From positions 62,001 to 126,000 of the forward strand of contig JAYNIR010000008.1 of NCBI GenBank assembly GCA_038109305.1: 64,000 nucleotides of DNA, given 5' to 3'. A model generated the notes under the pieces. That model searched no databases. It was given only the letters and a program-made list of their open reading frames with translations, and was not told the origin of the DNA. Below are positions 19,059 through 28,182 of the stretch, piece by piece; positions within the stretch are counted from its first letter, which is position 1, and every line of letters begins with the position of its first letter. This stretch comes from UBA1479 sp038109305 (GTDB lineage Bacteria > Pseudomonadota > Alphaproteobacteria > Rhodospirillales > Casp-alpha2). A program made the translations under genes and the position numbers.

Positions 19059-19964
19059 TTATCCCTCTTCGTTCGGCCAGCGGTTGTGCAGCCAGAGCCA
19101 TTGTTCCGGCGTCTCACGGATCCAATCTTCCAGCTGTTTGTTGACGGCGGCAAGAGCCCTTTGCACGTCCGCCTTCTGGTCGCCGGTTTTTTCGAATCTG
19201 ACGGGCGGCAGGATTGTCAACTTGAACCGGGCGCCGCGCAGCCGCGTGACCCTGGCCGCGACCACCGGACAGTCGTATTTGAGGGCGAGTTCGGCAATGG
19301 CCGGCGCCGTCATGGCGTCACGCCCGAAGAACGGCGCCGGGACGCCGTCGTTCATTTTTTGGTCAACCAGCATCCCAAGATGGCTGCCGTTCCGAAAAAT
19401 CTGCAGCAGTTGCCGCACACCCTGCGGCCCTTTGGGGATCAGCGCACCTTCGACCGCCGCCCGGCCATGTCGGTAGAGCCATTCGACCAGACGGTTATTG
19501 GCTTCGCGGTAAACGCGATCAAGCGGCAGGCCGCGTTGGGTCGCGCCCAGGGAGACGATTTCCCAATTGCCAATGTGCCCGGAATAAAAAATTCCCGGCT
19601 GCCCATCGTCCCGGAGCGCCTCCACATGTTCGCCGCCCGTGGTTTCAACCCGCCCACCCGCGTCGTAGACATTGATTTTGTGGAGATGCGGAAATTCTGC
19701 CGCGATCCGGCCCAGGTTATCCCACATGGCGCGGACGATCCGTTCGACCTCTGCCTCGGGCATATCGGGAAAAGCGTTCCGAAGATTCCGCCGGGCGCGG
19801 TTTGTAAGCCCGACACGCGGCCCGATTACCCGCGCCAGAAACCCGCCCAGCGCCGACGCGAGGTAGAGCGGCAGCAGTTTAAAGAACATATAGACGGTGA
19901 ACGCCCCCACGGCCTGAACGGGGTGGATCAGATACTTGTTCACGGGTGGCGGCACATGGGCCAT
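19059..19964 (-). CDS. lpxL: LpxL/HtrB-type lipid A acyltransferase
   Basis: 301-aa member of the lysophospholipid/lipid A acyltransferase family that adds a secondary acyl chain to Kdo2-lipid IVA at the inner membrane. An N-terminal membrane anchor (about residues 14-45) precedes the catalytic HxxxxE motif in SGHIGNWEIVS (about residue 128). The C-terminus ends with the family's EQWLWLHNRW stretch. LpxL versus LpxM specificity is not decidable by eye. It sits between lpxK and the TauD-like gene. Confidence 0.88.
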   Translation of the reverse strand: MAHVPPPVNKYLIHPVQAVGAFTVYMFFKLLPLYLASALGGFLARVIGPRVGLTNRARRNLRNAFPDMPEAEVERIVRAMWDNLGRIAAEFPHLHKINVYDAGGRVETTGGEHVEALRDDGQPGIFYSGHIGNWEIVSLGATQRGLPLDRVYREANNRLVEWLYRHGRAAVEGALIPKGPQGVRQLLQIFRNGSHLGMLVDQKMNDGVPAPFFGRDAMTAPAIAELALKYDCPVVAARVTRLRGARFKLTILPPVRFEKTGDQKADVQRALAAVNKQLEDWIRETPEQWLWLHNRWPNEEG

Positions 19965-19985
19965 GGGCGGAATAAACCCCCAGGG

Positions 19986-20990
19986 TCAGGAAAGAACCGG
20001 CGCCAAAAGGCGGGTGAGGGCCGCTTCGTCGTCCCATTCGAGGGTGATTGTCAAGACTTCTATCCCCGCCGCCTGATCAGGGCCGAGGCGCACAAGGTCC
20101 TTTTCCGTGGTCACGGGCCGTGCGCCGAGGGCGGCGGCGGTGCGTTTAATCCGCGCAATTTCAGCATCGGAAAATGGATGATGATCGGCAAACGCTTCAC
20201 GTCCGGCGAGGCCGCAGCCGCCCGCCTCAAGCGTTTGGAAGAACTTTTCCGGATGGCCGATGCCGGCGAAGGCGAATACCGGACGGTCCTTTATATGGGC
20301 CAGTTCGGGACCCGGTCGAACGTGGGCCGTTAGGACCGGCATGTCCGGAAACCCTGCCGCCCGAACCCGCGCTTCGATGCCCCGGCGGTCTTCGCCCGCG
20401 ATCACCACGCCATCGGCGCGGGTGAGGCCCGTCGCGACCGGTTCCCGCAGCGGCCCCGCAGGGATCAGCGCTTCGTTGCCGAACCCGAGCCCGCCGTCGA
20501 CGACGACCAGCGACACTGTCTTGGCGACTGCGAGGTCCTGATACCCGTCATCCAGGATCAGAGCCTGCGCTCCCGTGCCCACCGCCGCGCGGGCGGCCTG
20601 TGGGCGGTCCATGCCCACCCGGACGGAAATGCCCGCACGCGCCAGCATCACGGGCTCGTCCCCGACCTGGGCGGCGGTATGGTGCGCCGCATCGACCAGG
20701 GTAGGCGCCGTGCCCATCGCCCCGCGGTCACGGGCGCCGTATCCCTTGCTGATCACGCATGCGTTGCGGCCGGCCGATGCCAGGCGGCGCGCGATGTCGC
20801 GGACGACCGGCGTCTTGCCTGCGCCCCCGGCGGTCAGGTTACCGACGCAGACGACGGGAACACCCGGATCAACCGCATGGCCGGACCGAAGCCGGACCGC
20901 CGTCGCCCAGCCGTATATCCACCCGGCCGGCGTCAGCAAAACCGATTGTGGGCTTGCGCCGTCGCGGTACCAGAAACCGGGCGCCTTCAT
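19986..20990 (-). CDS. lpxK: Tetraacyldisaccharide 4'-kinase
   Basis: Phosphorylates the 4' position of the lipid A disaccharide at the inner membrane. The 334-aa protein has the family N-terminus APGFW, a membrane-associated segment, and the P-loop GNLTAGGAGKTP at about residue 51. ILDDGYQD (about residue 145) and VTTEKDLVRL near the C-terminus follow. The start overlaps the waaA stop by 4 bp. Confidence 0.96.
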   Translation of the reverse strand: MKAPGFWYRDGASPQSVLLTPAGWIYGWATAVRLRSGHAVDPGVPVVCVGNLTAGGAGKTPVVRDIARRLASAGRNACVISKGYGARDRGAMGTAPTLVDAAHHTAAQVGDEPVMLARAGISVRVGMDRPQAARAAVGTGAQALILDDGYQDLAVAKTVSLVVVDGGLGFGNEALIPAGPLREPVATGLTRADGVVIAGEDRRGIEARVRAAGFPDMPVLTAHVRPGPELAHIKDRPVFAFAGIGHPEKFFQTLEAGGCGLAGREAFADHHPFSDAEIARIKRTAAALGARPVTTEKDLVRLGPDQAAGIEVLTITLEWDDEAALTRLLAPVLS

Positions 20991-22270
20991 GACGCCCTCA
21001 CCCTGTCACCGAGGCGCAGCAGGTAAGGCGATAATTCATTCATCACCCGGTCGATGACCCCGGCCTCGCCATCCGCAAACGCGCGGGCGCGGACGGCCAT
21101 CGCGTCGGTCTTTGCGGGATCACCCAACAATTGGCCGACGGCGTCGGCCAGGTCGTTACCATCGGATACGACCCGGGACGCCCCGGCACCCGCCATCCGC
21201 TGGGCCAGTTCCCCGAAGTTCGTCATACGCGGGCCGTGCAGGACCGCCACGCCCAGGCGCGCGGGTTCCAAAATATTCTGGCCGCCTTCCGCCGTCAGCG
21301 ATTTCCCCATGAACACCACCGGCGCCAGCGTGAAAAACAGGCCGAGCTCGCCCATGGTATCGGCAAGATAGATTTCAGTTTCTGGCACAATCCGGTCGCT
21401 GGTCGCCCGGCGAGAAACGCGCGCGCCCGCCGCGGCCAATCCCGACTGGATGTCGCCGCCCCGCGTCGGGTGACGCGGCACGATGATCGTCAACAATCCC
21501 GGATGCGCCGCCTTGAGCCAGTTGTGAACGCGAAGCGCGATGTCTTCTTCCCCGGGCCAGGTGCTGGCGGCGAGCCACACCGGGCGGCCGGCGGTCGCTT
21601 GCCGCAACCAATCGAGCTTTTCCCGATCGGCCGGGAGAGGGTCGGCGGCGAATTTCAAATTGCCGACCGTCTTCGCCCGCGTTGCGCCCAGTTGCACCAG
21701 CCGATCCGCATCGCCTTGGGTCTGTCCAAGACAAAGGTCGAACGCCGCCAGCAGACGGCCGATGAACCCAGGCGCCCAGGACCAACCCTTGAGCGATCCC
21801 GGCGACACGCGCCCGTTGATCAGCACCATCGGCGTCCCACGCACGCCGATTTCGGATACCATGTTGGGCCAAAATTCTGATTCCGCCCACAAGATCAGGT
21901 TCGGTGACCAATGATCCAGGAACCGCCGCACATAGGACAGCCGGTCAACGGGAACATATTGATGGATGACACCGCCCGGCAGCCTGTCCGCCATCAGCCG
22001 GGCCGACGTGACCGTGCCGGTGGTCACCAGGATCGCGGCGTCGGAACATTCGGCGCTGAGACGGTCGATCAACGTCAACAGCGAAAGCGCCTCGCCAACA
22101 CTCGCCGCGTGCAGCCAGATCATACCGCCATCGGGCCTGGGCGCGGATGGGCGGCCCAACCGTTCACCGAACCGGTAAGGGTCTTCCTTCCCTTTCCTGA
22201 GGCGCCGGCCCAGATACACCTGAATCAAGGGTGCGCCCGCCGTCGTCAAAAACCGGTACAGCCCGAGCAT
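20987..22270 (-). CDS. waaA: 3-deoxy-D-manno-octulosonic acid (Kdo) transferase
   Basis: GT-B glycosyltransferase that adds Kdo to lipid IVA on the cytoplasmic face of the inner membrane. The 427-aa product has an N-terminal anchor, WLHAASVGEALSLLTLI (about residue 51, with the catalytic glutamate), the AESEFWPNM motif and the C-terminal GGQNILEPA donor-site motif. The ATG at 22270 overlaps the upstream stop by one base; a GTG at 22273 would give a 4-bp overlap and is equally possible. Confidence 0.95.
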   Translation of the reverse strand: MLGLYRFLTTAGAPLIQVYLGRRLRKGKEDPYRFGERLGRPSAPRPDGGMIWLHAASVGEALSLLTLIDRLSAECSDAAILVTTGTVTSARLMADRLPGGVIHQYVPVDRLSYVRRFLDHWSPNLILWAESEFWPNMVSEIGVRGTPMVLINGRVSPGSLKGWSWAPGFIGRLLAAFDLCLGQTQGDADRLVQLGATRAKTVGNLKFAADPLPADREKLDWLRQATAGRPVWLAASTWPGEEDIALRVHNWLKAAHPGLLTIIVPRHPTRGGDIQSGLAAAGARVSRRATSDRIVPETEIYLADTMGELGLFFTLAPVVFMGKSLTAEGGQNILEPARLGVAVLHGPRMTNFGELAQRMAGAGASRVVSDGNDLADAVGQLLGDPAKTDAMAVRARAFADGEAGVIDRVMNELSPYLLRLGDRVRAS

Positions 22271-22995
22271 CACCGGCCGCCTTTCTGCAAGGCGGCGGCC
22301 GCCGGCACATCCGCGGGCTCGACGGGTACACGGCCGGTCAGGCGGTCGGCCTCGGTGGTGATGGCATTGAGGGCGGCTTCAACCGCCGCACGGGCCGCTT
22401 CAAGCCCGGCCGTGTCGGCATCCCGCGGCACCTCGATCGGGTCGCCCCAGACGATCACGCCGCGCCCGAAGGGCCACGCCAGTAAAAAACGATCCCACGA
22501 ATTGACGAGCCGCCCGTTCGTCACGCCGAAGGTCGCCGGGATGATCGGCACCCCCGCCAACTGGGCGAGGCTGACGATCCCGTCCGACGCCCGCATGCGG
22601 GGGCCGCGCGGGCCATCCGGCGTAATGCCGACGCAGTCGCCGTCCTTCAGCGCCCTGACCATAGCGCGGAGCGCTTGCGCGCCGCCCTTCGACGATGAAC
22701 CTGTGACGGTCCTAATCCCAATGTGGCCGACGGTCCGGGCGATGATCTGACCGTCGCGGTGTTCGGATATCAGCATGTGGATCGCGCGGTCCCTCGGCCA
22801 GCAATAGGGCATCATCAACAGCCGACCATGCCAGAAGCAAAGGATGAACGGCTCGCCTTTGACCCACCGGGCGCGGGCGACGTCGCCACCGACGACCCGC
22901 CACCGGCCCGTCGCATGAACAAGGCGGATATACAACGCGCCAAGCCAGCATAGAACGGCCCTGACGCCGTCGCTTTTGAGAAACCGTTTCAACAT
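22270..22995 (-). CDS. DUF374 family lysophospholipid acyltransferase-like protein
   Basis: 241-aa protein of the DUF374 acyltransferase family. The HxxxxD-type catalytic region is replaced by the family form CFWHGRLLMMPY (about residue 54), followed by ISEHRDGQIIA and the PDGPRGPR motif (about residue 126). The ATG at 22995 lies 25 bp after the msbA stop; the longer frame to 23121 would overlap msbA by about 100 bp and is rejected. Its operon position between msbA and waaA suggests a role in outer-membrane lipid assembly; the exact acceptor is unknown. Confidence 0.9.
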   Translation of the reverse strand: MLKRFLKSDGVRAVLCWLGALYIRLVHATGRWRVVGGDVARARWVKGEPFILCFWHGRLLMMPYCWPRDRAIHMLISEHRDGQIIARTVGHIGIRTVTGSSSKGGAQALRAMVRALKDGDCVGITPDGPRGPRMRASDGIVSLAQLAGVPIIPATFGVTNGRLVNSWDRFLLAWPFGRGVIVWGDPIEVPRDADTAGLEAARAAVEAALNAITTEADRLTGRVPVEPADVPAAAALQKGGR

Positions 22996-23020
22996 ACGCC
23001 GGATTCCAAGGGGCGGGCCG

Positions 23021-24826
23021 TCAGCGGCCCGCAGCCTGGCGGCTATCCGCATCCGCCTCGCCCGCGAACTGAAGTTCATAAAGATGTTTATATTGTCCGC
23101 CGCAAGCCAGAAGCTCGCCATGGGTTCCCTGTTCGGCGACCCGGCCGCCCTGAATAACGTAGATCAAATCGGCCCGGATGATGGTCGACAGTCGGTGCGC
23201 GATCACCAGGGTTGTCCGGCCGGTCATTAATTTGTCCAGCGCCGACTGGACCTGCCGTTCGGATTCCGTATCTAGCGCCGAGGTTGCCTCGTCCAACAAA
23301 AGAATCGGCGCGTTCTTCAACATCGCCCGCGCGATGGCAAGCCGCTGACGCTGCCCACCGGACAGTTTCACGCCCCGTTCGCCGACGAGCGTGTCATATC
23401 CGTTGGGCAGGTCCGAAATAAAGTCATGGGCGGCGGCGGCCTTGGCGGCTTCGACGATGTCGTACTCAGACGCACCAGCGCGGCCATAAGAGATGTTGGC
23501 GCGGATCGTATCGTCGAACAGGGTAATTTCCTGACTGACCAGCGCGATGGCGCCGCGCAGGGACGCGAAGGTCAGGCTGCGTACGTCCTCCCCATCAACC
23601 GCGACACGGCCGCCGGTGACGTCGTAGAACCGGGGGATCAGGTTAAGGATCGTCGACTTGCCGGCGCCCGATGGCCCGACCAGCGCAACTGTCTCGCCAG
23701 CCGGCACGATAAGATCGACGCCGGATAAAACCTCACGGTCGTCGGTGTAGGAAAACCGGACGCCTTCAAACGCGACGTTCCCTTTTACTGTAGCGAGCTC
23801 CTTCGCGTCGGGCGCCTCGGCAATACCTGGTTCCAAGTCGAGGAGCTGAAACAACCGGTCGGCCCCGGCGAGGCCCTGCTGCAGGGTCGCATTCAGGTTG
23901 GCGATCCGCTTCATGGGCTCGTAGGCCAGCAACAGCGCGGTGATGAAAGAAAAGAACGAGCCCGGATCGGTCTGATCTTCGATCACCCGAAGACCACCGT
24001 AAAAGATCACCACGCCGACGGCGACGCCACCCAGGGTTTCCATAATCGGGCTGGACAGCGCCCGCGTGCGCTCCGCCTTCATGGTCAGGCCGAAGATGCG
24101 TTCGACGATGGTGGCGACACGGGCGCGCTCGTAGGCTTCCATGCCATAAGCCTTGACCACGCGGATACCTTGGATGGTTTGTTCCAGAACCGTCGTGAAC
24201 AGACCCATTTCCTGCTGCGTGTTGGCGGTGACACGGCGCATGCGCCGCCCCAGCCGGACGATGGGTAGCAGCGCCAGCGGAAAAACCAGGAAGGCGATCA
24301 GCGCCAACTGCCAGTCTTGATAGAAGGTCACGCCGATCAGGCCGATCAATGTCAGAAGGTCCTTGCCCAGGCTGGTCCAGGCGTTGGAGACGGCGCTTCG
24401 CATTTGGTTGATGTCGACCAGGAACCGGGAAATCAGGCCGCCGGTGTTGGTGTCTTGGAAAAAAGCAACGTCCATGCGGCTGAGCCGGTCGAACAAGCGG
24501 TTTTGATTGTCGGTCACAATGCGGAGCCCGACATAGGCCATCAACGTCGCCTGCCCGTAGTTGGCGATACCCTTGACGAAAAAAACGACCAGAACGGCGA
24601 CGGCGACGGGCATCAGCATGGTCCGGTCGCGATTGATGAAGATGTCGTTGACCACCGGCTCCATCAGCCAGGCGGACATTGCCGTGGCGCCGGCCATTAC
24701 CGCCATGCAGGTGAGCGCCGCGGCGAACCATCGTCCATAACCGCGAATACTTTCACGGAACAGCCGACGCATCAGGTCGGCGGTCGACGTATGCCTGATA
24801 GGTTGTTTGTCGAGGGCGACGGCCAC
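23021..24826 (-). CDS. msbA: Lipid A export permease/ATP-binding protein MsbA-type ABC transporter
   Basis: 601-aa half-size ABC exporter. Six transmembrane segments span about residues 30-310. The nucleotide-binding domain has Walker A GPSGAGKS (about residue 389), Q-loop SQE, signature LSGGQ (about residue 493), Walker B ILLLDEATSALD and H-loop AHRLST. The genes that follow on the same strand (waaA, lpxK, lpxL-like) support lipid A-core flipping as its job. The start is a GTG; the next in-frame ATG (24772) would still leave the first membrane segment intact. Confidence 0.93.
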   Translation of the reverse strand: MAVALDKQPIRHTSTADLMRRLFRESIRGYGRWFAAALTCMAVMAGATAMSAWLMEPVVNDIFINRDRTMLMPVAVAVLVVFFVKGIANYGQATLMAYVGLRIVTDNQNRLFDRLSRMDVAFFQDTNTGGLISRFLVDINQMRSAVSNAWTSLGKDLLTLIGLIGVTFYQDWQLALIAFLVFPLALLPIVRLGRRMRRVTANTQQEMGLFTTVLEQTIQGIRVVKAYGMEAYERARVATIVERIFGLTMKAERTRALSSPIMETLGGVAVGVVIFYGGLRVIEDQTDPGSFFSFITALLLAYEPMKRIANLNATLQQGLAGADRLFQLLDLEPGIAEAPDAKELATVKGNVAFEGVRFSYTDDREVLSGVDLIVPAGETVALVGPSGAGKSTILNLIPRFYDVTGGRVAVDGEDVRSLTFASLRGAIALVSQEITLFDDTIRANISYGRAGASEYDIVEAAKAAAAHDFISDLPNGYDTLVGERGVKLSGGQRQRLAIARAMLKNAPILLLDEATSALDTESERQVQSALDKLMTGRTTLVIAHRLSTIIRADLIYVIQGGRVAEQGTHGELLACGGQYKHLYELQFAGEADADSRQAAGR

Positions 24827-24946
24827 GGGTGAAATCCTTCCAGCCAGTCATCCGGATTAGGAGTGGGGTCTTTTACCACGCGGCCCGCAAAAGGCCAAGA
24901 ATCCTACGTTATTTCAGGGTTTTATGTGGACAGCGAAATTGGGCGC

Positions 24947-24969
24947 TATAATGGCGGGCAATTCCCGCC
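24947..24969 (+). promoter_or_regulatory. Putative -10 box with adjoining dyad upstream of the DinB-fold gene
   Basis: A perfect TATAAT (24947-24952) is followed directly by the inverted repeat GGCGGG-caatt-CCCGCC (24953-24969), 58 bp before the DinB-fold start codon. The transcription start would fall inside the dyad. This could be an operator or a 5' mRNA hairpin. No convincing -35 box is seen, so the promoter call is tentative. Confidence 0.4.
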
Positions 24970-25026
24970 CGATCCGCCCTGGCCCGACCGGCCCCGGCTC
25001 GGCTGACTTAGGAAAGCCCCGCCGCC

Positions 25027-25521
25027 ATGACCGACCCCGCCCTTTACCAGACCTTTGCCCAATACAACAAAGTCATGAACGACGCGGTTTACGCCGTTGC
25101 GGCCGAAATCCCCGACGCCGACAGAAAAAAGGACCAGAGGGCTTTTTTCAAATCCGTGCACGGGACTCTTAATCACCTGTGCTTCGGCGACTACGCCTGG
25201 ATGCGGCGCTTTACGTGCCGCGATTACGTAACCGCCAAGCCCGATGAAGAGATATTCGCCGATTTCGACGACATGCGCGCCGCCCGCCGGGAATTGGATG
25301 CCCAGATCATCGCATGGGCCGACGGACTGGACGCTCCGTGGTTAGCCGAAATCGTCCATTGGACGGCGACGTCGTACAACCGCGAACGGTCGCAGCCCCG
25401 ATGGCTTTTGGTCAGCCATATGTTCAATCACCAGACCCATCATCGGGGCCAGTTGACGACGCTGCTCAGTCCAATGGAATACGACGTGGGGGTCACCGAC
25501 CTGCAGCGGATATTGCCCTGA
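25027..25521 (+). CDS. DinB-fold (YfiT/DinB) family protein
   Basis: 164-aa protein of the DinB four-helix-bundle superfamily. The three likely metal-binding histidines are seen in FKSVHGTLNHLCFGDYAW (about residue 45) and in MFNHQTHHRGQL (about residue 138). Members are metal-dependent thiol-transfer enzymes or damage-inducible proteins; no substrate can be deduced. It stands alone between the divergent lipid A operon and the convergent MDR gene. Confidence 0.9.
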   Translation: MTDPALYQTFAQYNKVMNDAVYAVAAEIPDADRKKDQRAFFKSVHGTLNHLCFGDYAWMRRFTCRDYVTAKPDEEIFADFDDMRAARRELDAQIIAWADGLDAPWLAEIVHWTATSYNRERSQPRWLLVSHMFNHQTHHRGQLTTLLSPMEYDVGVTDLQRILP

Positions 25522-25546
25522 TCGGTTTACGTGCCGCCCGGCTCGG

Positions 25547-26572
25547 TCAAGGATCGGAAACCTTGACCACCCGCTTGCCGAAATTTTCGCCCCGCAGCAT
25601 CCCGATCATGGCGGCGGGCGCGTTTTCCAATCCCGCGACCTCGTCGACCTTGTATTTGAACTGCCCGGATTTGAGCCAGCCGATCATCTCGGCCTCGAAC
25701 TCGGCGCGGCGGGCTTCGTGGTCGGAAACAATGAAGCCTTCCATGCGGAGCCGTTTGCGGTTGATGTGGGTCAGATTGCGGATGCCCTGAATTTCGTCCC
25801 GCGGCTGATTATATTGCGAGATCAGGCCGCAGATGATGATCCGCGCGCGGTCGTTGGCGTGATCAAGCGCCGCTTCAAGCACCCGTCCGCCGACGTTGTC
25901 GAAGTATACGTCGAGCCCGTCTGGAGCAGCGCCAGACAGTGCGTCCAAAATGTCGTCGCCCGCAGCCTTGTAGTTGAAGGCCGCGTCGAACCCCAGATCG
26001 TCCGTCAGGTATTTGACCTTGGTATCCGTCCCGGCGCTGCCGACGACCCGCATGCCCTTGAGCTTGCCGATCTGGCCGACGATCTGGCCGACGGCGCCTG
26101 ATGCGGCGGAAACGAAAAGCGTATCGGTTGCTTTTGGTTCGGCCATGCCGAGCCCGACCCACGCCGTCATGCCGGGCATGCCGAGGGCGCCCAGATGATA
26201 GCTGAGCGGCAAGCCGTCCGCATTCGGGTTCAACCCGCTTACGGCCTTGGCCGGAACGACGGTGTAATCCGCCCAATCAAGAGTGCGGCCATACACAAGA
26301 TCGCCTTCGTTGAAGGCATCCGCGCGGGTTGCCGTCACCCGGCCGACCATGCGAGTTTTGCAAGGTTCGCCGAGTTCCCAGCCGGCGGCATAGGACCGGG
26401 CCGGGTCCATCCGTCCGCGCATGGACGGGTCCATCGACATATAAATCGTCCGCACCGAAATCTGACCATCGGCGGGGTCCTGCAAGGGAACCGTCCGCAT
26501 GGCGAAGCAATCGGGCGTCGGCCAGCCGTTCGGCCGTTTGGCAAAAACGATCTGGCGGTTTGCAGTGGTCAT
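25547..26572 (-). CDS. Zinc-independent MDR-family NADP-dependent oxidoreductase
   Basis: 341-aa medium-chain dehydrogenase/reductase of the leukotriene B4 12-hydroxydehydrogenase/CurA type. Conserved points are TIYMSMDPSMRGRM near residue 43, the nucleotide-binding VSAASGAVGQIVGQIGKLKG (about residue 152) and DVYFDNVGG (about residue 223). It lacks the cysteines of zinc alcohol dehydrogenases. It probably reduces alkenal/enone double bonds with NADPH. It starts 7 bp after the pmbA stop. Confidence 0.93.
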   Translation of the reverse strand: MTTANRQIVFAKRPNGWPTPDCFAMRTVPLQDPADGQISVRTIYMSMDPSMRGRMDPARSYAAGWELGEPCKTRMVGRVTATRADAFNEGDLVYGRTLDWADYTVVPAKAVSGLNPNADGLPLSYHLGALGMPGMTAWVGLGMAEPKATDTLFVSAASGAVGQIVGQIGKLKGMRVVGSAGTDTKVKYLTDDLGFDAAFNYKAAGDDILDALSGAAPDGLDVYFDNVGGRVLEAALDHANDRARIIICGLISQYNQPRDEIQGIRNLTHINRKRLRMEGFIVSDHEARRAEFEAEMIGWLKSGQFKYKVDEVAGLENAPAAMIGMLRGENFGKRVVKVSDP

Positions 26573-26579
26573 GGCGAGC

Positions 26580-27926
26580 CTATTTGCCAGCGACGGTTAA
26601 CCCGTCGATCCGGATCGTCGGCGCGTTGCTGCCGTATTTGAATGCTAGGTCGTTCGCGGGCGTCAGATTCATGAACATGTCCTTCAGGTTGCCGGCGACC
26701 GTCAGCTCGCTCACGGGGAAGGCCAATTCGCCGTCCTTGATCCAGAACCCGCTGCATCCCCTGGAATAATCGCCGGTGACGCCGTTGATGCCGAAGCCGA
26801 TCAGCTCGGTGATGTATATCCCGTCTTTGACACCGGCGATCATCGCCTCAGGTGTTTCCGCGCCCGGCGCCATATAAAAATTCGTCACCGACGGGGACGG
26901 CGGCGAAGATGTGCCCCGCGACGCGTGGCCCGTGGTTTCACGGCCCAGCTGCCGGGCCGAACGGCAATCCATGATCCAGGTCGTCAGACGTCCACCTTCT
27001 ATGACATTACGGCGGCGCGTTGCGATGCCTTCACCGTCGAACGGCTTGCTGCGGAGGCCGCGCGGCCGGTGCGGGTCATCAACCACGGTCACGCCCGATG
27101 CGAACACCGGTTTATCCAGATGATTTTTCAAAAACGTCGTGCCGCGCGCGACGGCGCTGCCGTTGATGGCGCTCGACAAGTGGCCGAGGATGCTGTTGGA
27201 AACGCGCGGGTCATAAATCACCGGCACCTGAGCGGTCGAGACTTTTTTGGGATTAAGACGCTTGACCGATTTTTCACCCGCCGACCGGCCGATGTCCGCC
27301 GGGTCCGGCAGATCGGATGCGAAGACCGCCGTGGCGTAGTCGTAGTCCCGCTCCATGGCGGTGCCTTCACCCGCCAGGACAGAAACGCCGATGGAATGGC
27401 GCGAGCCCTCACGGGTTTCGGCGAACCCCGTCGACGTGACGAGCGCGATTTCCGATCGGCTCCATCCCGCTTCAGCGCCTTCGGAGTTGGTCACGCCGGG
27501 CACGGCGCGGGCCGCGTTTTCAGCCGCGGCGGCTAGGTCGATCAGCTTTTCGGCCGCGGGTTCGTACGGATCAACATCGTCCAGGTCGGGCAGGTCGCCC
27601 CGGGCCAATTGTCCCGGATCGGCCAGGCCGCAATAAGGGTCTTCCGGCACTGTTTTCGCCATGGAAACGGCCCGGTCGACCAGTTCGTCCAGCGCCGAAT
27701 CGGACATATCGGACGAAGACACGACTGCCTGCTTCTTGCCGAAGAACACGCGAAGCCCCAGATCGTAGCCTTCGGACCTGTTCAAATCTTCGGGATTTCC
27801 CAGCCGCTGCGACAACGACAGGGACGTTGCCTGAACGAATATGGCATCGGCCGCATCCGCGCCCAGCGCCTGGGATTTTTGTATAAGTGATTGAAGACGA
27901 TCGATAATATTTGAAGGAAGCGGCAT
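26580..27926 (-). CDS. pmbA: TldE/PmbA, partner subunit of the TldD/E metalloprotease
   Basis: 448-aa PmbA/TldE homologue. An N-terminal U62 peptidase domain includes SEGYDLGLRVFFGKKQAVVSSSD (about residues 50-72) and a C-terminal domain includes GFGINGVTGDYSRGCSGFWI. TldE lacks the catalytic zinc site and forms a heterodimer with TldD, which is encoded at 36551. The complex degrades unfolded or small peptides and matures some RiPPs in other bacteria. Downstream, 7 bp away, is an MDR oxidoreductase. Confidence 0.94.
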   Translation of the reverse strand: MPLPSNIIDRLQSLIQKSQALGADAADAIFVQATSLSLSQRLGNPEDLNRSEGYDLGLRVFFGKKQAVVSSSDMSDSALDELVDRAVSMAKTVPEDPYCGLADPGQLARGDLPDLDDVDPYEPAAEKLIDLAAAAENAARAVPGVTNSEGAEAGWSRSEIALVTSTGFAETREGSRHSIGVSVLAGEGTAMERDYDYATAVFASDLPDPADIGRSAGEKSVKRLNPKKVSTAQVPVIYDPRVSNSILGHLSSAINGSAVARGTTFLKNHLDKPVFASGVTVVDDPHRPRGLRSKPFDGEGIATRRRNVIEGGRLTTWIMDCRSARQLGRETTGHASRGTSSPPSPSVTNFYMAPGAETPEAMIAGVKDGIYITELIGFGINGVTGDYSRGCSGFWIKDGELAFPVSELTVAGNLKDMFMNLTPANDLAFKYGSNAPTIRIDGLTVAGK

Positions 27927-28182
27927 ATGGACAGGGACTCTCAGGATTGGGTAAACGACGTACCGCTAATATGGTGCTTCCGCGCCGGAGTGCCAGAAAA
28001 AATCAATCGCCCGGCCAGAGCGCCGCACGCCTTGTAGGCGGCTGGTCCTTGGACTAAATAAATTAAAATTATGGAATTTCAGCCTCGCCGGGGTGATTCC
28101 GCCACATTGTCGATGATGGCCGCTTACGCGATTGTCGGCACCTGCCTCGCGATTGGCCGAAGTCTGAAGGGACTTATGCCAC

